Source: Climacium dendroides (lineage: Eukaryota; Streptophyta; Bryopsida; Hypnales; Climaciaceae). From it: DNA of 64,000 bases. Positions 11,156 to 21,580 of the stretch are shown here, one piece after another. The stretch is from the NCBI GenBank assembly GCA_950106755.1, contig CATNNA010000008.1, positions 372,001 through 436,000 of the forward strand, read 5' to 3'. The notes below the pieces were generated by a model. The model was not told the DNA's origin and did not search any database. It worked only from the letters and a program-made list of their open reading frames with translations. The translations under genes were made by a program, and so were the position numbers. How positions within the stretch are numbered: position 1 is the stretch's first letter; each line of letters opens with the position of its first letter.

Positions 11156-11834
11156 ATGGTCATTTTGAGACTTCAAAAATTGAAAACCAAAGCCCCATTT
11201 CACAAAGAGTTGTTGAACTCAATGATAAATAGAACTATTTTCTCAACATCAACAAGAAGTTGCATCTAAAGAGATAGAAGAGGTGATTTTATATGATGAC
11301 AATCAATTTAATAATGCGATGGTTCAAAAGGTGCTTTCAAGGAAATTAATCAAGCGAATGAGTTCACGATCAATTAAGAAGCTTCGAGGAACCGTATCAT
11401 TTGCAATAGAATAGATCATTTACAGTGAAAACAAACGAATCATTGAGTTTATTTTTTATTTTCCCAAATCCATGTGAAAACAATAAAGTGCTTCATAGTT
11501 ACATGTCGTAGCACCTCCTTTGTGTTCTAGTTTTTGTATATTTGCTATGCTATTTATAGTAACTACAATATGCCCGTACATACTCAATTTCTCTGAGTAC
11601 TTACAATTTGACAATCATTCTACTCATGGTAAAAGAGACTACAAAATGGATGGATTCTAAAACTTGTCTTTGTTATTTGCACATTTTCTCCCACTTTTTT
11701 TCTTTGGTTTCTGAACTTTCAATCTTTGCTGCTTCCATTGCTTGCACCTTTGCAAGCCCTCGTAGGATATCGTCACGCCTCGAAGGATAATGCGGCCGAC
11801 CTCGACTATCAGAAGTATCCCAATCATTCAAACT
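11156..11834. other. Gene-free left subterminal region of G1
   Basis: AT-rich sequence between the left TIR and the 3' end of the SPPSR gene. No ORF is supported. A degenerate copy of the G-family palindrome lies just inward of 11768 (TATCGTCACGCCTCGAAGGA). Confidence 0.5.
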
Positions 11835-12758
11835 CTACGTAGCCCTAGCTTTCCGCTTTGGCCTCCTCATGCTTTCGGGAACCTCCAAAGCAGAATGAGA
11901 TTTTGGACCTTTGAGCGGCGACCTTGGTAGAATCGGTTTAGGGTTTAGGCCTACAACTACAGCCTTGGTAGATTTTGAGCCCATACTTAGCCTTTGCTCT
12001 CTAACAATTCTTTGTCGAAAAAGACTATTCGATGACGGCGTTCGACTCGCTCCGCGAGACTTCAAACGAGGTGATGAATTACCATCAAACAATATTTTAC
12101 AGAATGAAATAGCCTTCCCGTGAAGTAAAATCTCGTTTTCTCACTACTAGAAAATTTCATTTTTCTGTTGTTTTGGTCGCGTTGATCCGGTCAAAATCTA
12201 ACAAAAATCTGTTGGTTTCAACAGATTTCTGTCAAATTTTGACCGGATCAACGCGACCAAAACAACAGAAATGCGAAATTTTCTAGTAGTGTCTCCTTTT
12301 AGAAGTAGTTCTGATTCCACTCCAACAATGGGGATAGAAGCCAACCGAGTCGAAGCTTGAACGTCATCCTCGAGCCGAGGATATCTCACAACGTCGTCGA
12401 CCGGGAGCTTTAGTTTCCGACTTGTGGGAGTGCCCATGCACGAAGTTGGTGATGCGGATCGTCCGTGGCTCGAGGACGTGCGCTTCAACGGCGACGGAGA
12501 ACAGATAGGAGTCCTTCCGGGTCCACGACTCGGGGGGCTGTCCACAATGCCGTCTTCAATATCCCCCTTTGAATAGTTGATGGCAGCCGACGCGGCATCC
12601 GCGGCAGAGCGCAACATGTAGGGCTTAGAGAAGGGAGCCGTTTCACAGCTTTTACCATCGGATTTGGAGTCACTCAATAGTGCCTTTTCCGACCCAGAGA
12701 GGAGGCTCCTTGTGATTTTTTGCTTCACAAGTGATCCCAAAAAGCAAACACCTTCAAC
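11835..12758 (-). pseudogene. SPPSR/SPSP-motif protein of G1, split by MITE
   Basis: The exon begins after a splice acceptor (TTTAGTGCAG, 12758 is the first base). It encodes a basic, Pro/Ser-rich protein of unknown function. Conserved motifs shared with G3 (51152-51967) and G4 (59868-60346) are IEDGIVDSPPSRGP, CSPSPLKRTSS, and a C-terminal FRQRIVREQRL followed by a Lys/Arg-rich tail. The many S-P-x-K/R sites look like cyclin-dependent-kinase target sites; that is inference. MITE M2 (12142-12291) interrupts the coding region, and the distal part continues in 12141-11835. It lies downstream of the phosphatase-like exon on the same strand. The palindrome at 12366-12382 falls in the coding sequence and encodes PRLED. 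The first exon is not identified. Confidence 0.6.
12142..12291. mobile_element. CACTA-type MITE, copy M2 (150 bp)
   Basis: Starts CACTACTAGAAAA and ends TTTTCTAGTAGTG, flanked by TCT on both sides (12139-12141, 12292-12294). Same family and length as M1 and M3. It is inserted in the coding region of the G1 SPPSR gene. Confidence 0.9.
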
Positions 12759-12969
12759 CTGCACTAAATAATTATTAATAAGCTCAATTCCTGCCTTTTG
12801 TATCGATCAAGTAGTACTTCGAGGGCAAAAAAATTCTTAAACATTGAGCCAGAAGATGATTTAAAAAAAAGGGTTTCATATATTAATTACAACGAATGGT
12901 CATTCACTTGAAATACATAGTACAAAATGCCTGGACCCCTGCATGCTCAATCACACGGAAGTGTAAACT

Positions 12970-13812
12970 CTAAGTCGAAGTGTAAACTCTACGGCGACGC
13001 GTCTCTACACGTAGACCTACTGCGGAAAGCTCGTATGAGCAATTCATGACCTTCGCGGACTCTTTCATGCCCTCAATGATATCTTAGAGGGCATGGTCAT
13101 CAGGACCGGGGGGTTCTAACCCAATCCGATTGTCATTGACGTACTGTTGCATCCCGTCGTCCGGACAGTTGGAATGCAACCTCCGGAGCCAAGGGAGCAG
13201 CTCGCCCATGAGCACGTCGTCCCTCCGCTTGGAGTGACTCCAAGTCTCAAGGAACAAGGCATTCCCATTATCATTGCAAATACTCTTTTCAGGAGAATCA
13301 TCAATGAGAAGGGTGTTCCTATCGTTAAAGAACGGGTCCTGACTATAAATGGAAAACAGGCCATCCTCAATAATCTTCAAGCAGAACACTTTGTTTCTGC
13401 GATGGAAGAACTTTCCAAGAGCGACTTCTACCTTTGAACACTGCTCCTGGCCTAGTATATCGAAGGAAGCCCTGCAATTGCTAAACAGGTGCCCAACAAT
13501 CGGTTCTGCATTATGCTTCATCATGGTGGACCACACAATGACCCTATGCGCAATTTCCGACACTTGCCGCAAGAATTCCCTGACATTCTGTCTAGCGAAT
13601 ACTGCTTTCGATCCGATGACAGTCGGGTACCGATGGCTAAGAACGTTGTCTTCAAGCCTATAAGACTTCAATTTATCAGCAAACGCCCTCGACATGCTCT
13701 GGCAAAGCACGCCGTTCAGGTCTAAGACAATATTCAGTCATTTTCTCCGCGGCGGAGGCATCAAAGGACGCAAGCTCGTTCGCAAGACCTCTCTTCGCCC
13801 CTCTGATGCTAC
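12970..13812 (-). pseudogene. FCP1/SCP-like HAD phosphatase exon of G1
   Basis: The exon starts after acceptor TTTGATCAG (first base 13812), in phase 0. HAD motif I reads IVLDLNGVLC (about 13730). Then come VREFLRQVSEIAHRVIVWSTM (motif II-like VWS) and TLLIDDSPEKSICN (motif III/IV, IDDSP with the acidic pair). This order and the IDDSP signature fit FCP1/SCP (NIF) phosphatases, which dephosphorylate phosphoserine such as in the RNA polymerase II tail. The usual DxDx(T/V) is D-L-N-G-V here, so the second catalytic Asp is Asn. In-frame stops: TGA just before motif I, where G3 and G4 have Trp, and TAA at 13084-13086. The homologous reading frame continues (DIIEGMKESAKVMN) to a TAG at 12970. This is probably the last exon of the gene starting near 19075. 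Confidence 0.7.
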
Positions 13813-14332
13813 CTGATCAAAGCAAAACAAATGAGAATTGGAGTTACCTAAATAAATGCAGAAGTGGGAGAGCCAGCAAGCGGACAGATGCATTTCATTC
13901 CACTAATTGACTGGGGACTTCCACGAGGGAGTGCTTTCATTGGTACCGGACGTTGCACATTTCTATGTGTATTGAGCTGAGCATGAACACATGGACAAAT
14001 CGGATCAATTAGACGTCATTGTACACAATCTGTTGAAACGCTTATACTTTATTTAAGGTAGATTATAAAATACATGTCAAGATTTCGTTTAAGTATGGGT
14101 CGTCAAGACTGCGCATTGAGGCCTACGCTATACTATTCTACACGCATGTCGCCCATGGATACAGGTTCTGTCCGCGCAATTCATTCAAGGATAGGCACGC
14201 CATCCTGTCAAGCATCATAAATTCGAATAAGAGTCGGCAGTTCATGCGCACCGCATTCCAAACATCCACACAATAACAAACGACTATCACACTCTCCACC
14301 TTGAATTAATACTCTGGATTTGAAGAGTTTAC

Positions 14333-15859
14333 CTGCGAAGATCCACCCGCTTGGGTGGAATCGTCTTTCCCCTCAGCGGGCTTAGAAGAAGGACCTTTCT
14401 CTTCGTTCGGAGGAGTATCGTGAAGATCTTCTTTGCCCTCGCCGTAGTCCACCTTCTCCTCCTCTTCATCAAAGGAGGGAGAATGGCGTTCCACAACAGC
14501 CTTCGCCGACTCAAGGACGGAGGTCATTTCAATCGGAGACGCCGGGACCTCTGCAACACGATCAGCATCGTCGACACAAGGATGATGTCCTGCATCTTGT
14601 AGGGCAATTCGTGGCTCCGGAACAACAACTTCAAATGCTGAAGGGATTGGCGAAGATATCCTTGGCAATTGCGAAGTTGGTGTGCATACAACGACATCTT
14701 CCGGTGTCACTGCAAGACCACCGTCATTATCATCGATACGAGGATGAGGGAGCCCAACAACCAGTTCCTGCACAATTGGTGATGTAGAGATAGGTAGTGG
14801 AGGATGTGAAGGCCCAGCCTGGGATACAACCAAGGGATTTCCAAGTTGTTGACTAGACTGGGATGACAGGAGCTGCTTGAGTTGCTCAAACTGGGACGAT
14901 AGATCCGAGATTTGGGCTTGAGACTTTATCTGCAACTCCATTATTTTTGCATTCGCATCGGCCAACTCTTTGTCCCTTGCCGCCCTTGCTGCTATTCGTT
15001 CAATTCTTCTGGTCCTCTTCTCCTCTTCTAGCCTCCAATAGTCCTTCTCCACCTTGATGATGGAACCCGTGGGCAAGAGCAATGGCTTCATTTCCTTCTG
15101 TTTGGGAGCGCCATCATCGTTTTCTTCATCGTCATCAGATTCTCGAGGATGATCTGCAACATCATCATCACTGCCCAGGTCAATGAAGGTTGGCAAGTTG
15201 GAAACATGGGCATCAACTATGAGTTCATCATCCGCCCCAACATTCTCTTCCGCCCTTGCTCGGCCGACATCCTCAACATTTTCAGTCCTCTTTGCGTCGT
15301 CTTCCATCATCTTGTCAAATTCCATGTCTGATTCAATATCCTCCACGATAGGACGCGCAATAGGATCCACACCCGCGAGTGCCTATGATTCATTACAAGG
15401 AGGTTGGGCAGGTTCATTCTTGTCAAACACACCAAACACGTCTACCAATCCAAGAGAGGAAGGTTGGATGTTCAAATTCTCAGAGGTGACGGGATCAGTA
15501 GTCGGATCCAGAGTTGGCATCGACACCGAGGATAACCACGCACGCATTTGGAACGTATTTGTTCCGAACTCGTTTATTCCGTCCAATCCTGGATCGGAGC
15601 TAACGAGCTCTTCAATCTGCACTCGATTTTCCGTCACGGAGGTCCCAACAAGTGATTCCAGTGTCATGGGAGGCGACGGAGGTGAATCAGACAACACCAT
15701 GACGGGTCCACGACGAGGGGGTTGGACATACGTGATCGAGTACGGCAAGTTTGAATGCATGAAGTCATTCTTGTCGAGTTTATCTGCAAAGTAGGATATA
15801 CTTCTATATCCCTTTGCATCGTGCTTGTCGACGTAACCATAGAAGAATGCCCCAAACAT
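14333..15859 (-). pseudogene. Acidic/coiled-coil linker exon of G1
   Basis: A 509-codon exon between acceptor CTTGATTTAG (first base 15859) and donor CGCAG/GTAAAC (14333), phase 0 at both ends. It starts MFGAFFYGYVDKHD, which appears to finish the methyltransferase-like domain of the previous exon. Next come a low-complexity acidic region (SDDDEENDD), a charged coiled coil (about residues 270-350 of the exon; RTRRIERIAARAARDKEL) and Pro-rich segments (HPRIDDNDG, HPCVDDADR) made by degenerate palindrome copies. The homologous exon in G3 is 53559-54417. One in-frame TAG near 15371 breaks it. It probably connects the methyltransferase-like and phosphatase-like domains. Confidence 0.6.
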
Positions 15860-16147
15860 CTAAATCAAGAGAAGAGAATATCAGTGAGTCGTAGGGGAGC
15901 AAGGAGAGGTTATCGTCGTGTCGAGGATAACAAGAGCATCCTACAGCCTTTGTTTTGTATGAAGACCAAAGACAAGAGCATGACAGGAAAATGGATTATA
16001 CAAACTAGGTGATTATCGTTGAGTCGAGGATAAACGAGACAATTCCTCGATAGATTCACGAACTACAACAGCCTAAAAAATCCACTCCACAAACTGACCA
16101 TTATCCTCGAGTTAATGATAGTAAATGACATTGATAACGTGACCTAC
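15860..16147 (-). other. Intron with three palindrome copies
   Basis: A 288-bp intron between donor GCAAAG/GTAGGT and acceptor CTTGATTTAG. It holds three G-family palindromes at about 15909-15931, 16012-16034 and 16100-16121 (for example TTATCGTCGTGTCGAGGATA). They make up a large share of the intron. Confidence 0.6.
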
Positions 16148-17475
16148 CTTTGCAGCAAGCATGAGCTTGACTCCGGTATAAATTCCAAGCACATTCTCGC
16201 CAGGGACTGCAAATGCTTGAAGGATCTCGAAATAGAACTCCATTCAGAGTTCAGGGGATGAATTCTCCACTTGCATTCTGTGTTCCTGTGCGCATCCTTG
16301 TAATAAGGACAAGTTCCCAAAGGCGCTCGATACTCTGGCTTCATGAAATCCCGTACAGATGAAGCGAATTCGTTCTCTTTCTTGAAGAGGAAGAGAAGAG
16401 GCACATCTGGGGCGGCGCCTCGGTTCATCACGTTGTTGAGCATTTCCGCTTTGCATGGGATGTACTTGGACTTCAATATGTCGTACTCCGCCATGTTCAA
16501 GTCAGCGAAGCTAACAACCGCGCTCAGATCCTCACTGTCACGTAATATGAAAAGCCAAACGTTGGCTGCACTCATACTTGGCTCCAGCTTGTCATCCAAG
16601 AAGTCTAGAAATGGGTCTATAGTTGCCTCGACTACTGTGGGTTTTGATCAAGGGACTTCTCTCGTATCAACCACTGCAAGATTCACCTCCCGACGGTAGT
16701 AAGTGAATCGGTTAGTGGTGACAAGCGCCTTCGCCGAGACATCCATTCCGCGTATCTCCACTCCACCGCTCAATTCAGGAAGACTGTATTTCAGCTTCAT
16801 GAAGCGATTGTACATGTGCAGAACGTTTGGGAATTCTTTTCCTAGGTCCGACCCCCGCTTTAGCCATGCATCATTCCGTAAGCGCCTCTTGAAGTAGTCG
16901 GCCTTGATGTGTGAAAGGAGGAAATCCCATGTAGCAGATGAGAATCGGTGGCGAGACTTCCAAGACCTCCACCGCTCATCGATTATGTCCTTCCGGCTAT
17001 CTACAAGCTTTAAATCAGGCTTGATGCTCATCAAGTCTTGAATCACGATTTTCTTCCTCTTCCTTCGCTCAGTCCAGTCCGTACTTGTCATGTTGTCCAC
17101 TGCTAACACCTTCATTCTTGAAACTGAAAGCTTGGGATAAGCTGCAGCGCGACCAGGAGTAATCCCAAGCAGATGTTGTGCCTGTTTTCCGAAATCCTTG
17201 TCAGTGAAATGGCCAACATGTTTAAAGAACTCCCTTCATAATCCGATAGGCTTCAATTTGTACCCCTTATTTTCCTTATACATTTTAAGGGTAGCTGGGT
17301 CAATGAGCTCGCCTTCACCGTGCTTTGTCAGGAAGAGTTTCCAGTGATCCCACAACTCGTCCGAGAGGGTTATTATCTGGATTTCGTTCTTCAGGTCCGA
17401 TGGACCCCTTATTGTTGCACCGTCTCCTTTTGGATTAATATTCTGGAAACGATCTACAACTGCATCGGTAAAGCT
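16148..17475 (-). pseudogene. Methyltransferase-like exon of G1
   Basis: The exon lies between acceptor TTTGCAG (first base 17475) and donor GCAAAG/GTAGGT. The first part (GATIRGPSDLKNE, GELIDPATLK, VDNMTSTDWTERRKRKK) is conserved in G2 at 36984-37475. The end, read in the shifted frame, is AFAVPGENVLGIYTGVKLML, then AAK, joining MFGAFFYGY of the next exon. This matches, position by position, the beta-class N4C/N6A DNA methyltransferase C-terminal motif I (VLDPFxGSGTT, AAK-LGR-FxG-E), with the SAM loop degenerate. SFADLNMAEYD (about 16490) may be a relic of motif IV (DPPY/W). Stops at about 17233 and 16645 and a frameshift near 16250 inactivate it. The methyltransferase assignment is inference; even an intact ancestor may have been catalytically dead. 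Confidence 0.45.
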
Positions 17476-17664
17476 CTGCAAAGAAGAGGTTATGGAGAAA
17501 TAAGGACAGAGAGAGAGGATGATAAAAAAAACATAGAGTCCATCATGAAATTGAGTTCTATTTAAAATTCAAACTATTGATCAATGAATACAAGACTAAA
17601 GGAATTCAATGTTGTAGTGCAGCAGGTATCGTCGAGTCGACGATGGTGGTATGCTCTCGCTCAC
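17476..17664 (-). other. Short intron with one palindrome
   Basis: Intron of about 189 bp between donor CTACAAG/GTGAGC and acceptor TTTGCAG. It contains one near-perfect palindrome, TATCGTCGAGTCGACGAT, at about 17627-17645. In G2 the corresponding donor is TTACATG/GTAAGT, phase 0. Confidence 0.55.
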
Positions 17665-19075
17665 CTTGTAGTTGAGCGGACTATACAGCCTTGTTCTGTC
17701 GCACCACATGATCGGTCCACTCAAGAGTGGGACGCTTGCAGGCGATCCAGATGTTCCTACAGTTGATTATTTGATTCCCCCACGTCGGCTGCGCATGATC
17801 TAGGTGGTTCGTTGCATTGTAGAAGCGCGAAATGTGTCGAAGTTTGTTTGGGTCCAACGTCCAAACAATGTATGTGTCCCACCTCTGCAGTTCTTCACGC
17901 CTGCTCTCCCCACATCCTTGCTTCTGAAGCTCCTTGGATGCTGTTATACTATGTTGGCCATTGATAATCATGAACTGGCCATTTTCAATGTCTTCCCACT
18001 TCTGGGGTTTCATTTTCAAGAGTTGATTATTTCTGTCCACTGGAGTCAAGCATACTTTCTACTGCTGCTTGATGTCGATGAGTTGGATGAGCTGCTCTTT
18101 CACAGACTTGACCATGTCCTCTTGCAGTGCACGAATTATATACTGTTCTTTCGCAATCACGCATTGCTTGATGTCCACACTAACAGTGTTCTGATCGAAG
18201 AGAAAACACTGCTTGTGTTCTGCCCAAAACTCCCTCTGAATGAGTGCGTGCCTCTGAAATTCTTCCATCGGCTCTTTTGATTGAGTTCCAATTGATGTCA
18301 ATGCAGACCCCGAGCTATCTGCACCTGTGGCACCTCCCACTAAACTTCTCTTTCTTCTCTTACTTGGTGGTGTTGGACTTGGATCAATGGAATCCTGAGT
18401 TTGAGTCTCCGGCATGGGTTGACTAGGTTGAGTCCCCCTACTTCTGCCTCCTCCGCTTCCAGATGGCAGGTTCCGCTTTCCAGTCGATTCTCGTTGTTGA
18501 ATATTACGTATTTGCCCTCCCACACTTGGAGGAGCTTGAACGTTTGACAAAGCGTACCTATCCAATGTCTGGAAGATAAGGCTGAGCTTGGTCGCAATAG
18601 CTTTGCCGGTCCCGGTTTTCCATGGAAGATATCCGCTATCTATGAATTGCTGATTGAGGGACTCCATTTCAGAGCCCTCCAATAATGTCATGAGGTTCTC
18701 AAGGTCAAACTCTGCTTAATTTGAGTTGACATTGAGCACTATTGAGTAACAATGTTTTCCGGCTTTCCCAGCGTCATCTACCTCACGTAGGACGATCACA
18801 ACATAGTTGTTGTGGTGAGCATCTATGAACATCACCTTCTCATTCAAATTCCACACAAGGTATCCCGGTTGCCCACAGACTTTGTACCGAAGAAAGACAT
18901 AGTCTTTCCATCGGTTGACACCAAAACTCCAGCTCGCAACATGCGATTTGAACTGGAATAGTTTGCCATAGCTATCCTCCATTTCCGAAATGAAGGGTCC
19001 ATCTTCGACAGGATTGACGAAGGGTTCCAAGTGGTGCTTTGTCACTGAATAGTCGTACGCATCCTCCGACTCCAT
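17665..19075 (-). pseudogene. ParB/DGQHR-like exon of G1
   Basis: One frame runs from MESEDAYDYSVTKHH (19075) to the donor at 17665, with TAA near 18713, TAG near 18056 and TAG near 17680. The N-terminal block (VASWSFGVNRW, LVWNLNEKVM, NNYVVIVLREVD) and MTLLEGSEMESLNQQF have clear counterparts in G2. A Pro/Ser/Arg-rich linker follows. The C-terminal part has GQFMIINGQHSITASKELQ, then a V-W-x-L-D-P-N-K-L segment and FYNATNH. The (N/D)GQH(S/R)...A...L pattern followed by an Asn-bearing helix is the signature of ParB-N/DGQHR-type domains, which in bacteria and phages are often fused to DNA methyltransferases. Its upstream region carries a TATA box and a palindrome array. DNA binding is inferred. 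Confidence 0.5.
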
Positions 19076-19350
19076 TCTGAGGTCCTATTAAAAAATGTAC
19101 ATTATTGGCATTTAATTTAAGCCTCTACGCTCCATTTCCAAAAGAAGTCCTATGAATTTGCTTTAGTAAAATTCACATAATTGGACGTAGCATCGTCGAC
19201 TCAACGATAACAGGTGTTTGGGAATGATTCCACTAGCTGCAAATTTGAGTGGTCATTTCATGTGAATGATACGTGGAGAACGTATGGGGCTACTCGAGAT
19301 TACTATTGTTTTTTTTTATGTTGTATCAATTATTCAAGGATACAATGTTT

Positions 19351-19356
19351 TTTATA
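19351..19356 (-). promoter_or_regulatory. TATA box of the ParB-like gene
   Basis: On the minus strand GTATAAAAAAC, about 280 bp upstream of the ATG at 19075. The palindrome array (19390-19960) begins directly upstream. This mirrors the layout of the transposase gene at 31103. A possible splice acceptor (TTTTTAATAG) just before the ATG suggests a 5' leader intron. Confidence 0.45.
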
Positions 19357-19389
19357 CAAAATAATGGGGTTTTCTGGAAAATATTGTTC

Positions 19390-19960
19390 TTTACCTCCAT
19401 TTCAGTTCAGTTTTGTTTTTTCTGGCTCTTACCTGATGATTGACTTCTATGAATGATGGTATGCATTCTAGTGGTTACCATCATTTACTTCCATGTTATC
19501 CTCGACTCGAGGATAATCAGGGATACTCCATAGGTTCCTAGGATGTCTGCATAGCATTGAATTTTCTCAGTTTATCTCTATTTCAGTTCAGTGTTGTTAT
19601 TTCCGCTCTTATCTGATGATTGTCTTTTATGAATGATTGTATGCTTTCTAGTGGTTAACTTCAATTAACTCCAAGTTATCCTCGACTCAATGATATCCAG
19701 AGATACTTTAGAGATATCTAAGTTGTCTGACTTTCGTTGATTTATCTCAGATTACCTTCCATTTCAGTTGAATTTTGTTTTTTGTGGCTACGATTTGATT
19801 ATTGTCTCCTAGAAATTATTGTTAGCTTCCTAGTGGATAACATCAATTACCTCCAAGGTATCCTCGAGTCGAAGATAACCAAGGATTCTTAACAGCTATC
19901 TAGAAAGTCTGGATACCGCTAAAGTGTCCCATGTTATCCTCGACTCGAGGATAACCCTAA
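19390..19960. repeat. 3 x 180-bp array with palindromes
   Basis: Three diverged tandem units of about 180 bp. Each has a TTTCAGTT...TTTTGTT segment, a TTCTAGTGGTTA segment and one palindrome. Palindromes are at 19495-19517 (perfect arms around CTCGACTCGAG), 19675-19696, 19857-19880, plus one more at 19933-19955 and a single copy near 19192. The array is upstream of the minus-strand gene. Confidence 0.7.
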
Positions 19961-20029
19961 CTTCTGCCAGGGACCTGGCTGGGCCATTTCGTGGAAACCC
20001 TAATTTTTGCATCTAAACCCTAAATGCTA

Positions 20030-21340
20030 GCATGATGGAACGAATTAGTTTTTCTTTCTCGACTTCAGTGGACAAACCTGGGAGTTGGAAGACGCTTCCT
20101 CTGTGAACTTTGAACTTCAGATGCTCAACGTATCCTTCGAATTCTGAAAATGCCATGTACAATGCAATTTCATTAAAGAAATGTAAGGTGCACGATCTGG
20201 AAACGATGTGATTATGCAAAATTCAAGTGGGAAACCGTGCAAGACACTACGAACTACAACCTGGAATCCAAAACGGGTACTTCAGCTCTTTCACTGCTTA
20301 CAGAGGTATCCTCACATCTCTATAAATTTAAATTAAAATTAAAACAAGTGCAACTACAAAATTGAACACCCCCAAGTCTTCAACCACAATAGGAAGGGTT
20401 CACAAACTAAATTTACCTATACTAGAAGGAGAGATTGGGAGCAGCTATCGCAAACTCCTGGCTTGACATTGCTTCAAGAACAGGTGATGGCGCTTCTCAA
20501 TTTCAACAATCTTGTGCCCCTCCCTTCCAGATGGTGGCACCAAAATCCTAAACATGATCAATCCGCAACAATGAATAAAGCAAACAATCAGTGGAAACAA
20601 CAAGTGTTCACAAACACCCTAAACAAGACATGCGACCCCAAAAAAGAGCCATCAAAGCTAAACCACTCCGCTGGGACCACTGTGGCATGCAGAAGCAGAA
20701 GCCCACAAAATCATCAGCGCTCATAAACACTAACAAAAGCGCTGAAAAACAATCGCTCCCAACAAATTCGTAAACCACTCCGCCAAGACCACTATGGCAC
20801 GCAAAATCGGAAGAAATGAACAGCATGAGCACTCACAATCCCAAACAAAAGCGCTGAAAAAGACGCTGACAAACACAAGCAGAAGACCGCAACAACCAGC
20901 GCGCACAAAAATATAAGCGCTCACTAATACACTCAGAAGCACAAGCCTTCCAAAGCCAGCGTCCACAGATTGAAAACATTAATCCTTCAACTTGTGGAAG
21001 CACTCAGTCACTCACTGTACACCCAAAATGAACTTGTATGATGGAGCTCAGAAGTCACAACATGAACCTCATACCTTGCAAAGCACTGAAAAAACCGATT
21101 GAACTCACAAAATGGATTGTTGCCGCTCCCAATTGAACTCGCGGATCGTAGGAGCTCCTGATTGAACTTGTGGAATAAAGCTCACCTTAAACCCTGAAAT
21201 TCGCAGATCCAACAGCTCCTGATTGAACTCGCGGAAAAAAGCTCAGCCTAAAGCCTGAAACTCGCGGAATGGAGCTCAGCTTCTTCACCCTAAATCTTGA
21301 ATACACTTATGAAATGGAACTCACCCTAAGCCGCAACCCT
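20030..21340. repeat. Minisatellite-like region of G1 interior
   Basis: No gene is supported. At 20657-20870 a 111-bp unit (TAAACCACTCCGC...AAAAGCGCTGAAAAA) occurs twice, with a degenerate third copy up to about 20960. At 21090-21340 related segments with GATTGAACTCGCGGA and GGAGCTCCTGATTGAAC repeat about every 70 bp. Confidence 0.5.
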
Positions 21341-21499
21341 TGCAATCCTCCATGCACCGATTGAAAACGCAATTGCTCGCACTTCACACAACCCTAAAAC
21401 ACAATTGTGCAAACAACTCACGCACTGAAGTTGATAGACACACCGTAGAAGTCGCAGCACCCAAAAACCTGCACCGCCTGAGGAGGTCGACGACGACTA

Positions 21500-21580
21500 T
21501 CCAAACCTCACGCTCGGCATACCCGAACCTCTTGCGGTAGTACCCAAACCTCCCCTTACAACACCCGAACCTGCCCATGA
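21500..21580. repeat. 21-bp minisatellite, about four copies
   Basis: Four 21-bp units starting CCCGAACCTC or CCCAAACCTC. On the minus strand they would encode a repeating R-F-G-Y heptad, but no gene context supports translation. Confidence 0.55.
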
